Under the pieces are notes generated by a model. It saw only the letters and a list, made by a program, of their open reading frames with translations, ran no database searches and was not told the origin of the DNA. Made by a program: the position numbers and the translations under genes. From Siphonodentalium dalli (taxonomy: Eukaryota; Mollusca; Scaphopoda; Gadilida; Siphonodentaliidae), in contig CP136061.1 of NCBI GenBank assembly GCA_032622095.1, forward strand, positions 15,562,440 to 15,626,439: a DNA stretch of 64,000 bases, written 5' to 3'. This document shows positions 1 through 14,332 of this stretch, one piece after another. Numbering within the stretch: the stretch's first letter is position 1; each line of letters opens with the position of its first letter.

Positions 1-890
1 ACTGCTTTGAATAAGAAATAGAACGCTCTTTATACACGACACACGTTAGTTATAAGATTATACAGGCACATTTGACAGCATGACCGGGGTCACGTCACCA
101 AAGTTGCATACACAAGCTCACAACCCTAAATAAACTAATTAAGCTATTGATGATGCATGGCTCAAATCAGAATGAACAGAAGTGCATATAAACAAAACAA
201 GTGTGCATATAAATAAACAATGGGCATTTTGAGAATAATTGACATCAGATCCCAATTGAATGTGAATTGTTTACAATTTAGCACGTCACAGTTTGTGATT
301 CTACACACTGTAGTATTTGTCTACGAATCTAGGTCATCACTCCATCGATGCGCGACTTGGTCAAGCGATAATTGAATAGCACAATAGTTTGCCTGCACAC
401 TGCACTGGATCAAACAATCACTGAACGAATAGATCACACGGGCGACACATTGTTGTTACTGCGTGCGCGTCCTCAGTTGACAGGTTGGGATTTCCCAGTT
501 TCCAGCAACAGTTATCTTTGGGCTGGTTTACCAGTTTCACTTAAAGAAACACAACTTCTTCGAATTTCCAAGAGTTCTGGAAGCCACTGCCATTACCACG
601 GTGAGCGCCAAATGTCATAGGGTTACTATGGGTCCATTTATATTATTAAATGTCCTTGAGCCTTTGACATTAAATTTATAAAGTTAGCCTTGGCAGTATG
701 GGCTCCGTCAATGAATTCTCAGTGTTGGTGGGCAGGGTCTATGGAAAGTTCATATTACCTTTTGTAGTCTTCAATAGCATTTATTCATCTTAATAACACA
801 TCTTGATTATCATCATCATCACCACCAACACATACAATCAAACATCATCCACAGACTGGCATAGTCTGTTCACATAACACAGAGAGTGTT
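1..890. other. Left-edge sequence, presumed GANP intron
   Basis: No supported exon is seen; the 82-codon plus frame at 372-620 has no recognisable domain. The AAcgCTCTTTAT stretch near 20-33 resembles the AATAAAGAGCGTT motif that recurs at 29.4-30.3 kb. Confidence 0.4.
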
Positions 891-929
891 ATCATACATC
901 ACTATAGGCATAGAATAGGCCCTGCAACC

Positions 930-2325
930 AAATGACATGTAGATGGGAACGAGTCATTTTGGGGTCATTCGGCCAAAAAACATGGCCGCCAGCAGGCATC
1001 TTTGATTTCACTCTTTGTATGACTAAATCCTTTAGCACGGGCTACAGGTCGTACCTTTAGTCCGATCATCATAAAATTTGTCATGGCTGTTGAAATTGGA
1101 ATGTAGATGGGAACGAGTCATTTTGGGGTCATTCGGACAAAAAACATGGCCGCCAGCGGCCATCTTGGATTTCAAAATTCAATCCATTAGCACGGGCCAC
1201 AGGTCGTACTGTTCGTCTGATCATCATGAAATTTGTCATGGATGTTAATATTGACATGTAGATGGGAACGAGTAATTTTGGGGTCATTCGGCCAAAAAAC
1301 ATGGCGGCCAGCAGCCTTCTTGGATTTTACTCTTTGTATGACTAAATTCTTTAGCACGGGCTACAGGTCGTACCTTTAGTCTGATCATCATCAAATTTGT
1401 CATGGATGTTAATATTGACATGTAGATGGGAACGAGTAATTTTGGGGTCATTCGGCCAAAAAACATGGCCGCCAGCAGCCATCTTGGATTTTACTCTTTG
1501 TATGACTAAATCCTTTAGCACGGGCTACAGGTCCTACTTTTAGTCTGATCATCATAAAATTTGTCAAGAATGTTAATAATGACATGTAGATGGGAACAAG
1601 TCATTTTGGGGTCAATCGGCCAAAAAACATGGCCGCCAGCAGCCATCTTGGATTTTACTCTTTGTATGACTAAATCCTTTAGCACGGGCTACAGGCCGTA
1701 CCTTTAGTCTGATCATCATAAAATTTGTCATGGCTGTTGAAATTGGAATGTAGATGGGAACGAGTAATTTTGGGGTCATTCGGCCAATAAACATGGCCGC
1801 CAGTGGCCATCTTGGATTTCAAAATTTAATCCATTAGCACGGGCCACAGGTCGTACTGTTCGTCTGATCATCATAAAATTTGTCGTGGATGTTAACAATG
1901 ACATGTAGATGGGAACGAGTAATTTTGGGGTCATTCGGCCAAAAAACATGGTCGCCAGCAGCCATCTTGGATTTTACTCTTTGTATGACTAAATCCTTTA
2001 GCACGGGCTACAGGTTGTACCTTTAGTCTGATCATCATAAAATTTGTCGTGAATGTTAATAATGACATGTAGATGGGAACGAGTAATTTTGGGGTCATTC
2101 GGCCAAAAAACATGGTCGCCAGCAGCCATCTTGGATTTTACTCTTTGTATGACTAAATTCTTTAGCATAGGCTACAGGTCGTACCTTTAGTCTGATCGTC
2201 ATAAAATTTGTCATGGATGTTAACGATGACATGTAGATGGGATACAATCATTTTGGGGTCATTCGGCCGAAAACATGGCCGCCAGCAGCCATCTTGGATT
2301 TTACTTTTCTCTTCATGTCTATAAA
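930..2325. repeat. ~160-bp imperfect tandem array (about 9 units)
   Basis: Units contain gtagatgggaacgagt, tttggggtcattcggccaaa, CATGGCCGCCAGC, catcttggatttta, ttagcacgggctacaggtcg and tgatcatcataaaatttgtc. CATGG marks recur about every 160 bp (980, 1146, 1298, 1464, 1627, 1792, 1947, 2112, 2274). Divergence between units is clear, so the array is older than the junction arrays. Short minus-strand open frames in it are repeat shadows. Confidence 0.9.
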
Positions 2326-2572
2326 CTAGTATTAGGCATTCAACTTTCCACATTCCTAATCGCTCCATTGACTGTAATACATTAAATTATTCCCTTTCCA
2401 AGTTGAGCTACAGTGTCATTGACACTTTCATTTGTATCCGGAGTGGAAATTCATATGACTTTAATGTGTCTTTTAAACATTGTGTCTGAGAAACAGATAA
2501 TTAACTTTGTGTAGCCTTGATACCTGGAATGGAACATAATCAAAGTGAGCTTCATTAGGTTAAATATTCAGC

Positions 2573-3159
2573 TTAATCCTTCCATGACGGGAGCTTCCTG
2601 AAATTTTGCAAAAACCCTGTGTCAATGCATTCTATTAAAACCCTGTGTGTCAATGCATTCTATTAAAACCCTGTGTCAATGCATTCTATTAAAACCCTGT
2701 GTCAATGCATTCTATTAAAACCCTGTGTCAATGCATTCTATTAAAACCCTGTGTCAATGCATTCTATTAAAACCCTGTGTCAATGCATTCTATTAAAACC
2801 CTGTGTCAATGCATTCTATTAAAACCCTGTGTCAATGCATTCTATTAAAACCCTGTGTCAATGCATTCTATTAAAACCCTGTGTCAATGCATTCTATTAA
2901 AACCCTGTGTCAATGCATTCTATTAAAACCCTGTGTCAATGCATTCTATTAAATATGCGAGTCTCCCTAAGAGTCCCTATAAGAGAATGCATTGGCTTAA
3001 CAATTTAACAGTATTTACCTTGACCTTGTAAGCCAGTGCATTCTCTTATATATGTGAGGCTCCCTATGGGAGACTTGCATATATAAGAGAATGCACTAGC
3101 ACATGATCTTTAATGCTGTACCAGTGCAGTTCCTGTTATGACCCTCATGAAAGGGTTAA
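2573..3159. mobile_element. TTAA-flanked MITE with internal 26-bp expansion
   Basis: Begins TTAATCCTTCCATGACGGGA and ends CATGAAAGGGTTAA. The interior holds the shared hairpin core (aatgcattctcttatatatg) near 2,940-3,100. Its left part is expanded into the array at 2616-2952. It shares its right TTAA with the next MITE. Confidence 0.75.
2616..2952. repeat. 26-bp minisatellite (about 13 units)
   Basis: The unit is aaaaccctgtgtcaatgcat plus tctatt. It is a piece of the MITE left arm (ccctgtgtcaatgcattct) multiplied in place. The first unit has an extra gt. Confidence 0.95.
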
Positions 3160-3509
3160 CCCTTTACCCAACAAACCGGCCAAAACCGGCCAAATAAAGC
3201 TTCAACCGCCTAAAATATCTTCGGTCTGTCTCAATAGAACCATACAAATATGGATATCATTGGAACCGGCTCCTTGACCACATTGTGATAGTTACAGTTA
3301 TGCCCTGTGCCAATGCATTCTCTTATATATGCGAGTCGACCATAGGTCGCCTCGCATATATAAGAGAATGCATTGGCCTAAAACAAATCTTTTTTTAACA
3401 CTTTTTACCATTTTTTCTTACATTCTTTAACAATTTTATAATTTTTAATGTGTTAAGCCAATGCATTCTCTTATATATGCGAGGGCCCTTCTGTTGGGTA
3501 AAGGGTTAA
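3156..3509. mobile_element. piggyBac-like MITE, family A, copy 1
   Basis: Termini TTAACCCTTTACCCAACA and TGTTGGGTAAAGGGTTAA form inverted repeats with TTAA at both ends, as in the piggyBac superfamily. It contains two hairpin cores. The end is 25 bp upstream of exon 1. There is no transposase, so it is non-autonomous. Confidence 0.8.
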
Positions 3510-3534
3510 ATGAACGATTCACATTAATTTTCAG

Positions 3535-3643
3535 GTTATTAATGGTGGTCCGCTGCCAAACGCTCCCTTAATTCAACCTTTATCAAGCTTCGATTCTTCT
3601 GGTACATTCATCGGGTTTAACCAACTTAAGGCTCTACTCCCAG
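3535..3643 (+). CDS. MCM3AP: GANP exon 1 of window (post-Sac3 linker)
   Basis: The acceptor is attaattttcag and the donor CCCAG|GTATGT. It encodes 36 residues starting VINGGPLP and ending KALLP, matching the vertebrate stretch VVNGGPLP...ATELP just after the Sac3 domain. It ends in phase 1, and the first two bases of the next exon complete a Glu codon. Its last 16 nt (AAGGCTCTACTCCCAG) and the donor are the seed of the 45-bp array that follows, so the exact donor used cannot be decided from sequence. The first copy is given here because it is the shortest. Confidence 0.88.
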
Positions 3644-6600
3644 GTATGTATATAGTGATTAAAGTCACAGTTAAGGCTCTACTCCCAGGTATGTATATAG
3701 TGATTAAAGTCACAGTTAAGGCTCTACTCCCAGGTATGTATATAGTGATTAAAGTCACAGTTAAGGCTCTACTCCCAGGTATGTATATAGTGATTAAAGT
3801 CACAGTTAAGGCTCTACTCCCAGGTATGTATATAGTGATTAAAGTCACAGTTAAGGCTCTACTCCCAGGTATGTATATAGTGATTAAAGTCACTGTTAAG
3901 GCTCTACTCCCAGGTATGTATATAGTGATTAAAGTCACAGTTAAGGCTCTACTCCCAGGTATGTATATAGTGATTAAAGTCACAGTTAAGGCTCTACTCC
4001 CAGGTATGTATATAGTGATTAAAGTCACAGTTAAGGCTCTACTCCCAGGTATGTATATAGTGATTAAAGTCACAGTTAGTGTTTAACCAACTTAAGGCTC
4101 TACTCCCAGGTATGTATATAGTGATTAAAGTCACAGTTAAGGCTCTACTCCCAGGTATGTATATAGTGATTAAAGTCACAGTTAAGGCTCTACTCCCAGG
4201 TATGTATATAGTGATTAAAGTCACAGTTAGTGTTTAACCAACTTAAGGCTCTACTCCCAGGTATGTATATAGTGATTAAAGTTACAGTTAAGGCTCTACT
4301 CCCAGGTATGTATATAGTGATTAAAGTCACAGTTAAGGCTCTACTCCCAGGTATGTATATAGTGATTAAAGTCACAGTTAAGGCTCTACTCCCAGGTATG
4401 TATATAGTGATTAAAGTCACAGTTAAGGCTCTACTCCCAGGTATGTATATAGTGATTAAAGTTACAGTTAAGGCTCTACTCCCAGGTATGTATATAGTGA
4501 TTAAAGTTACAGTTAAGGCTCTACTCCCAGGTATGTATATAGTGATTAAAGTCACAGTTAAGGCTCTACTCCCAGGTATGTATATAGTGATTAAAGTCAC
4601 AGTTAAGGCTCTACTCCCAGGTATGTATATAGTGATTAAAGTCACAGTTAAGGCTCTACTCCCAGGTATGTATATAGTGATTAAAGTCACAGTTAAGGCT
4701 CTACTCCCAGGTATGTATATAGTGATTAAAGTCACAGTTAAGGCTCTACTCCCAGGTATGTATATAGTGATTAAAGTCACAGTTAGTGTTTAACCAACTT
4801 AAGGCTCTACTCCCAGGTATGTATATAGTGATTAAAGTCACAGTTAAGGCTCTACTCCCAGGTATGTATATAGTGATTAAAGTCACAGTTAAGGCTCTAC
4901 TCCCAGGTATGTATATAGTGATTAAAGTCACAGTTAGTGTTTAACCAACTTAAGGCTCTACTCCCAGGTATGTATATAGTGATTAAAGTCACAGTTAAGG
5001 CTCTACTCCCAGGTATGTATATAGTGATTAAAGTCACAGTTAAGGCTCTACTCCCAGGTATGTATATAGTGATTAAAGTCACAGTTAAGGCTCTACTCCC
5101 AGGTATGTATATAGTGATTAAAGTCACAGTTAAGGCTCTACTCCCAGGTATGTATATAGTGATTAAAGTCACAGTTAGTGTTTAACCAACTTAAGGCTCT
5201 ACTCCCAGGTATGTATATAGTGATTAAAGTCACAGTTAAGGCTCTACTCCCAGGTATGTATATAGTGATTAAAGTCACAGTTAAGGCTCTACTCCCAGGT
5301 ATGTATATAGTGATTAAAGTCACAGTTAAGGCTCTACTCCCAGGTATGTATATAGTGATTAAAGTCACAGTTAGTGTTTAACCAACTTAAGGCTCTACTC
5401 CCAGGTATGTATATAGTGATTAAAGTCACAGTTAAGGCTCTACTCCCAGGTATGTATATAGTGATTAAAGTCACAGTTAAGGCTCTACTCCCAGGTATGT
5501 ATATAGTGATTAAAGTCACAGTTAAGGCTCTACTCCCAGGTATGTATATAGTGATTAAAGTCACAGTTAAGGCTCTACTCCCAGGTATGTATATAGTGAT
5601 TAAAGTCACAGTTAAGGCTCTACTCCCAGGTATGTATATAGTGATTAAAGTCACAGTTAGTGTTTAACCAACTTAAGGCTCTACTCCCAGGTATGTATAT
5701 AGTGATTAAAGTCACAGTTAAGGCTCTACTCCCAGGTATGTATATAGTGATTAAAGTCACAGTTAAGGCTCTACTCCCAGGTATGTATATAGTGATTAAA
5801 GTCACAGTTAAGGCTCTACTCCCAGGTATGTATATAGTGATTAAAGTCACAGTTAGTGTTTAACCAACTTAAGGCTCTACTCCCAGGTATGTATATAGTG
5901 ATTAAAGTCACAGTTAAGGCTCTACTCCCAGGTATGTATATAGTGATTAAAGTCACAGTTAAGGCTCTACTCCCAGGTATGTATATAGTGATTAAAGTCA
6001 CAGTTAGTGTTTAACCAACTTAAGGCTCTACTCCCAGGTATGTATATAGTGATTAAAGTCACAGTTAAGGCTCTACTCCCAGGTATGTATATAGTGATTA
6101 AAGTCACAGTTAAGGCTCTACTCCCAGGTATGTATATAGTGATTAAAGTCACAGTTAAGGCTCTACTCCCAGGTATGTATATAGTGATTAAAGTTACAGT
6201 TAGTGTTTAACCAACTTAAGGCTCTACTCCCAGGTATGTATATAGTGATTAAAGTCACAGTTAAGGCTCTACTCCCAGGTATGTATATAGTGATTAAAGT
6301 CACAGTTAAGGCTCTACTCCCAGGTATGTATATAGTGATTAAAGTCACAGTTAAGGCTCTACTCCCAGGTATGTATATAGTGATTAAAGTCACAGTTAGT
6401 GTTTAACCAACTTAAGGCTCTACTCCCAGGTATGTATATAGTGATTAAAGTCACAGTTAAGGCTCTACTCCCAGGTATGTATATAGTGATTAAAGTCACA
6501 GTTAAGGCTCTACTCCCAGGTATGTATATAGTGATTAAAGTCACAGTTAAGGCTCTACTCCCAGGTATGTATATAGTGATTAAAGTCACAGTTAAGGCTC

Positions 6601-9600
6601 TACTCCCAGGTATGTATATAGTGATTAAAGTCACAGTTAAGGCTCTACTCCCAGGTATGTATATAGTGATTAAAGTCACAGTTAAGGCTCTACTCCCAGG
6701 TATGTATATAGTGATTAAAGTCACAGTTAGTGTTTAACCAACTTAAGGCTCTACTCCCAGGTATGTATATAGTGATTAAAGTCACAGTTAAGGCTCTACT
6801 CCCAGGTATGTATATAGTGATTAAAGTCACAGTTAAGGCTCTACTCCCAGGTATGTATATAGTGATTAAAGTCACTGTTAAGGCTCTACTCCCAGGTATG
6901 TATATAGTGATTAAAGTCACAGTTAAGGCTCTACTCCCAGGTATGTATATAGTGATTAAAGTCACAGTTAAGGCTCTACTCCCAGGTATGTATATAGTGA
7001 TTAAAGTCACAGTTAAGGCTCTACTCCCAGGTATGTATATAGTGATTAAAGTCACAGTTAGTGTTTAACCAACTTAAGGCTCTACTCCCAGGTATGTATA
7101 TAGTGATTAAAGTCACAGTTAAGGCTCTACTCCCAGGTATGTATATAGTGATTAAAGTCACAGTTAAGGCTCTACTCCCAGGTATGTATATAGTGATTAA
7201 AGTCACTGTTAAGGCTCTACTCCCAGGTATGTATATAGTGATTAAAGTCACAGTTAAGGCTCTACTCCCAGGTATGTATATAGTGATTAAAGTCACAGTT
7301 AAGGCTCTACTCCCAGGTATGTATATAGTGATTAAAGTCACAGTTAAGGCTCTACTCCCAGGTATGTATATAGTGATTAAAGTCACAGTTAGTGTTTAAC
7401 CAACTTAAGGCTCTACTCCCAGGTATGTATATAGTGATTAAAGTCACAGTTAAGGCTCTACTCCCAGGTATGTATATAGTGATTAAAGTCACAGTTAAGG
7501 CTCTACTCCCAGGTATGTATATAGTGATTAAAGTCACAGTTAGTGTTTAACCAACTTAAGGCTCTACTCCCAGGTATGTATATAGTGATTAAAGTTACAG
7601 TTAAGGCTCTACTCCCAGGTATGTATATAGTGATTAAAGTCACAGTTAAGGCTCTACTCCCAGGTATGTATATAGTGATTAAAGTCACAGTTAAGGCTCT
7701 ACTCCCAGGTATGTATATAGTGATTAAAGTCACAGTTAAGGCTCTACTCCCAGGTATGTATATAGTGATTAAAGTCACAGTTAAGGCTCTACTCCCAGGT
7801 ATGTATATAGTGATTAAAGTCACAGTTAGTGTTTAACCAACTTAAGGCTCTACTCCCAGGTATGTATATAGTGATTAAAGTCACAGTTAAGGCTCTACTC
7901 CCAGGTATGTATATAGTGATTAAAGTCACAGTTAAGGCTCTACTCCCAGGTATGTATATAGTGATTAAAGTCACAGTTAAGGCTCTACTCCCAGGTATGT
8001 ATATAGTGATTAAAGTCACAGTTAAGGCTCTACTCCCAGGTATGTATATAGTGATTAAAGTCACAGTTAGTGTTTAACCAACTTAAGGCTCTACTCCCAG
8101 GTATGTATATAGTGATTAAAGTCACAGTTAAGGCTCTACTCCCAGGTATGTATATAGTGATTAAAGTCACAGTTAAGGCTCTACTCCCAGGTATGTATAT
8201 AGTGATTAAAGTCACAGTTAGTGTTTAACCAACTTAAGGCTCTACTCCCAGGTATGTATATAGTGATTAAAGTTACAGTTAAGGCTCTACTCCCAGGTAT
8301 GTATATAGTGATTAAAGTCACAGTTAAGGCTCTACTCCCAGGTATGTATATAGTGATTAAAGTCACAGTTAAGGCTCTACTCCCAGGTATGTATATAGTG
8401 ATTAAAGTCACAGTTAAGGCTCTACTCCCAGGTATGTATATAGTGATTAAAGTCACAGTTAAGGCTCTACTCCCAGGTATGTATATAGTGATTAAAGTCA
8501 CAGTTAAGGCTCTACTCCCAGGTATGTATATAGTGATTAAAGTCACAGTTAGTGTTTAACCAACTTAAGGCTCTACTCCCAGGTATGTATATAGTGATTA
8601 AAGTCACAGTTAAGGCTCTACTCCCAGGTATGTATATAGTGATTAAAGTCACAGTTAAGGCTCTACTCCCAGGTATGTATATAGTGATTAAAGTCACAGT
8701 TAAGGCTCTACTCCCAGGTATGTATATAGTGATTAAAGTCACAGTTAAGGCTCTACTCCCAGGTATGTATATAGTGATTAAAGTCACAGTTAAGGCTCTA
8801 CTCCCAGGTATGTATATAGTGATTAAAGTCACAGTTAAGGCTCTACTCCCAGGTATGTATATAGTGATTAAAGTCACAGTTAAGGCTCTACTCCCAGGTA
8901 TGTATATAGTGATTAAAGTCACAGTTAAGGCTCTACTCCCAGGTATGTATATAGTGATTAAAGTCACAGTTAGTGTTTTAAATTGAAAGGGGTACTGTAC
9001 ACTCAATCCGGCCATTTATGGGACCATCTCCTTTTTAGCTCACCTGAGACGAAGTCTCCGGTGGAGCTATAGTCATCACTCCTCGTCCGTCGTCCGTCCG
9101 TCCGTCTGTCTGTCTGTCTGTCCGTCTGTCCGTCTGTCCGTCCGTCAACTTTTTTAAAAACATCTTCTCCTCTGAAACCATCATACCAAATTGGTTCATA
9201 TTTGGTGTGGATGTTCCCTAGGTGACTCTCATTCAGATTTGTTCAAATGAGGTCACTGGGTCAAATAGTTGCCAAACCAGGGTCATAACTCTATTCCTCC
9301 ACAGTAATTCTTACAACAACTTCTTGTCCATAACCATTGTGCCGATTTAGCTAATATTTGGTATGGAGGGTCCTTGGGTGACTGGTGTTCAGATTTGTTC
9401 AAATGAGGTCACCCGGTCAATTAGTTGAGAAACCAGGGCCATAACTCATAGTAATTCTTACAATGACTTCATCTACAAAAATATTCGGCCGATTTAGCTT
9501 ATATTTGGTACTGAGGGACCTTGGGTGACTGGGAATCAGATTTGTTCAAATTGGATCACTGGGTCATTAGGGGCAGAGCCAGGGACATAACTCTAAAAAC

Positions 9601-12600
9601 CAAAAAATTACATTTTTGTATTTTGATCATATTTGGTGTGGATGTTCCCTAGGTGACTGTCATTCAGATTTGTTCAAATGAGGTCACTGTGTCAAACAGT
9701 TGCGAAACCAGGGCCATAACTATATTCCTCCTTGGTAATTCTTATAACGACTTCTTGTCTATAACCATTGTGCCGATTTAGTTTATATTTGGTATGTGGG
9801 GTCATTGAATGACTGGGGTTCAGATTTGTTCAAATGGGGTCACTGGGTCAAATTCGGGTGCAGGCAGGGCCATAATTCCCCAAAAAATAATAAAAAATTC
9901 AGGAACTCCTTGATCAATTTAACATACAAAAAAAATTATCACCCTCCCCCCACATGACCCAGAACCCCACCCTGCCCCCAACCAACAGCATTCCACCCTA
10001 TCTCATTTCCTAACTCACAGGATCTCCCCCACCAGCATATTAAGTCAATTGTATTAGCTACAGACAGAGAGAGTTAATATAAATACACACACAGGCATCA
10101 ATTGAGATGTTTATCAGGCTGACAGGTGTGAACTTAATGCACCAGACAGCACTCATGCCAATGTGTGTTATTAAAATAAAAACAAATTATTGTTCTCTAA
10201 CCTGAATTTAGTGTGTCTGGCATTTGCAGAATGAGGTTCCCAGAGGGTGAATTTAGTTATGCTACCCTGCACAGCAGTCTAGCATCACCAAATACACTAG
10301 CCAGGGTCCTCATTCTGCTTAAGCCTCATCTTCTGGGAAGTATATAGGCACTTAAATTGACATTTTTACTTACTTTTTCCCTTCTATTTAGTTTCTATAT
10401 CCCCTAATTTGTGAATATAAAATGCATAATTGAGGTGCCCAGTGGGTGCACATCACCAACTTTAACTGGAGAACTTCAATCTAATGCTATGTCTCCCATA
10501 GCAGTTGAGGCCTACACAGAATGAGGTCCTCAGAGGGTGAATTTGGTGATGCTAGCCCGCATTGCAGGATTGTGTCATTAAATTCACCCTTATGGGACCT
10601 CATTGTGCAAATGTCAGACACTATGTTCAGGCTTGGCTGTTCGAATATTATGTTCTTAACCACCAGTATCCAATTGAACTCATTATACCCTGAAAAGAAA
10701 ACTTGGGGGGGGGGGGGGGGGTATATTGGATTGAATTTGTCAGTATCTATGTCAGACTGTTTTCCCATCCATCCATCTGTCATGTCTCTATCCGTCCATC
10801 AATTGTTTTCTTCTCCAGATACATATTAAAGACCAAATGGGTTTAAATATTTAGGTGTGGATGTAAATCCTTGTTTTGAACACAGCTGTAGGAGTAACAC
10901 AATACATTGGTATCACTGGGCAAATGTTTGTGCCATCATTAATTATCTTCATGTCAACAGGTCTCCCAGACATTCTTGTTGCTGATAGTGGCTTTATGAA
11001 TGGAATTTTATCCCATGTTTATCTCAGATACAAATTGCCTGTTTGAAAGATAAAGTTTATTTTTACTATTAATATTAACCATTTCATGACCAGAGTTGTG
11101 CTGGTGAGACCCTGTGCTTGTGCATTCTCTTATATATGCTCCCATGGGAAGCCTCCCATATAAAAGAGAATGCACTGGCTTTCCAGGTCATGGTAATTTT
11201 GTTAAGGCAATAGGCATCCAAATAAATGATGTATGTCATATTCTTGCAGGGATGTCGCCACTGTGTTGGGGGGGGGGGGGTGATTTACAGATTTGTTCAA
11301 TGAAATGTAATTTTTGAGCTCACATCTTCTCTAGACTGAATGGGTTCATATTTGGTGTAGATGTTCCCTAGGTGACTTACATTCATATTTGTTTAAATGA
11401 GGTCACTCTATCAAATGGTTATGAAGGCAGGGCCATAACTCTTGCTCTCCATAGTAATTCTTAAAAACTACCTCTTCTGCTGTACCATCAGGTTGAACGG
11501 GTTCATATTTGGTATGAACAGTCCTTGGGTGACCTGGAGTTCAGATTTTTTTTTCAAATGGGATCATTGGTTTTAAATGGGGTCAACTTGTCAACTAGGG
11601 GTCAAGCAAAGGAAAGTTTTCCTCTTAATATGCTTCCTTCACACAGACCATCAGGTCTATTTTATTGATATTTAGTATGAAGGGTTCTTTGGTATCTGGG
11701 ATTCAAATTTATTCAGATGGGGTCACCAGATTAAATAGACTGGGGCCAGGGACATAACTGTATGTCTCTATAGTAATACTTAAAAATGTCTTCTCAAGAG
11801 AGGTTTGACTATTTAGCTTACATATAGTATGGAGGATCCTTTAGTGACTGAGATTCAGATTTTTTAACATGAGGTCAACCTGTCAAGAAATGAAGGGGCT
11901 ATGGGGACTTCACTTAAAACATCTACCTTGGAACTACCTGACTGATTAATCTTGACATATATATGTTGTTTTCGGGTTCATGGATAATTGGGCTTCAAAC
12001 ATGTCTAAATAGTTTATAAAACGGTGCTTGTGAGATTGGAAATTTCGAACAATTGAGAAAGTTTGAGACGTCAGTTGTGAAATTCTAACCTAAGACTTGG
12101 GAATCTGGAGCCCGGTCTGGAGGGGATATGTTTAGCTGGAGGGGGATCTGTAGTGTTCCATTGGTAATTTAAAGGTAGATATTCGCTGATCGACATGAAG
12201 CCTCTCTAGCCACATATCCTGTGTAGATCCGCTTCTTTTAAAGTGATTATGAAAAGTTCTGACTGTTATGGTCTCAAGAGTCCCAGTCTTATCAGTCTTT
12301 GCAGTCTGGTGAGCGACCCCACAGGTTTTGACTGTCTTGTATACTCAACAGAATATATGCAACAATTAATTTGAGCCATGGATTAGTGCAAAATAAACTC
12401 ATGTGATCTATGAACAATGCAAACAATTGTATGAACATGAATAAATGGCTGGAGTCCTAAATGCATTTTCATTATAATTACACATCGTTCAAAAAGTAAA
12501 TGCGTGTATTTTACACTCATCCATGGCTCAAATTCATTCAATTGTTGCATATATTCTGTTGAGTATAAAAGGAGATGGTCCCATAAATGGTCAGATTTAG

Positions 12601-14293
12601 GATGCATTTCCTGTTTAAAATTTTCAAGATATGAACAGTATCAGATCAACAGGTAAAGTTTGACTCTTTCAGTTTGATACAATTGATTTTGTCAGTTTGT
12701 CTGTTTTGATTTGATTTATTTTGTCAGTTTGTCTGTTTCAAATCCCCAAGTATTATGGTTTCCCGATCAGAACTTGTGTTTTCTAGACCAGATCAAATTT
12801 GTACATAAACGTTTAAGATGAATGTAAAGGTAAATCTGGACTAATTCCCTTTTTAGAGTTGTTCCCCCTTTCAACTCAGATTTTACAATTGATTTTGGTT
12901 TCCATATCATGATTTTTTATCCATATTTGTTTCTATAAACGCCGTTTGGTTTATATTTTTTCTGAAAACATTCCAGAAATGGACGCAACAAACAATGCGA
13001 ACCAGCAGCGACAAGCTACACCAGAGCTTCCGCAGACGATATCAACTATTATTACCACAGGAATCGTCCCAGCATCAGACTCAGAATCACCGCCCACGTC
13101 GTCAGAAGAGCGTCTACCGAAACCCAGACCAGTATATTCGGGAGAGGTATGTCTCAGTCAGTCCTTTGATTTTAAAATATGTAAGTGCTTTGTTTTACTT
13201 TTTGTGGCTGGTAAATAACATAAAGAGGGACTGTACACTAAATCCGGCCCTTTATGGGACCATCTCCTTTTATACTCAACAGAATATATGGAACAAATGA
13301 ATGAATTTGAGTCATGGATTATTGCAAAATATACTCATGTGCTCTATGAACGATGCAAACATGGTAACTATAAACTCATTTTCATTATAATTACCATGTT
13401 GTTGCATCGTTCATAGAGCACACACGTGTATTTTGCTCTGAGCCATGGCTCAAATACATTCATTTGGAGGGACTGGAGCAGATGGCACTCCACAGTTCAT
13501 GCTTCCATCTGTGTGGGGCTCCCTGTGGGTTACCTATATTTTGCACTGATAATGAAGTGCAGAAGATATTCCCGTCAAAGATACGTTACACACTGAACTA
13601 CATGTTATCTTCATTTTTATTCACAAAGAGAGGATCTATGAGATCCGTTTAAAATTTATTATTTTGGTATGAAATAACTTAAGTACCTTTTTGAATCATT
13701 ATTATGACGTAGCAGGTCACAGGTCACGTGTCCACTAGCAGTAAGGCCAAAAAAAAAAAAGGTTTTGGTTCTCAGGCACCGCCGCATTGAATAAAAAGGG
13801 CCGCATTAGGCCTTTTTATTGCAATGCCCGATGTTACGACAAAAAAACTTACGAAAATTTTTTTTTTTTTTGGGGGGATTTAATCAACATGTCCATAGCA
13901 GATATGTGTTGAATATTAGTGTTCATTGAGCTCTAACATGTAATGTGTTAAAAAGTGACTTGCAGGCTTACAACATAAAGTAGATGACTACAATTAAGAA
14001 AATGATTAGCTGATCCTCATGCTCCTCTTACAATTAGTCATTGTGAACAACTTACACTAATTGTAACTTTATACAATTGAAAGGCACAGGACTAAATTCA
14101 GGATCACATATTAGAATGGGGAGTTATCAGTTTTTAGACAACAATAACAGTAGTTAATGTCAGGGGCATTATATATTGTTAGGTAATCCCAGTCATACAC
14201 TGGTAGTACAATGTCATTTTTATGTTTACCCATACCATAGTATGGTAAACATAATGTCGACGTCCGGATTGACCACTCGTCGTGCGTCCGTCC

Positions 14294-14332
<39 letters not shown>

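Noticed and set aside
372..620. 82-codon frame near the left edge as an upstream GANP exon
   Set aside because: No resemblance to the Sac3/PCI part that should precede exon 1.
2616..9000. CRISPR-like regular repeats
   Set aside because: Units are contiguous with no unique spacers, and the DNA is animal, with introns and MITEs.
3573..9015. Long open frames on both strands of the 45-bp array
   Set aside because: The unit length is a multiple of 3 and has no stop in several frames; the product is a pure echo of the DNA repeat. Only the plus frame continuing exon 1 to 4086 has any possible meaning.
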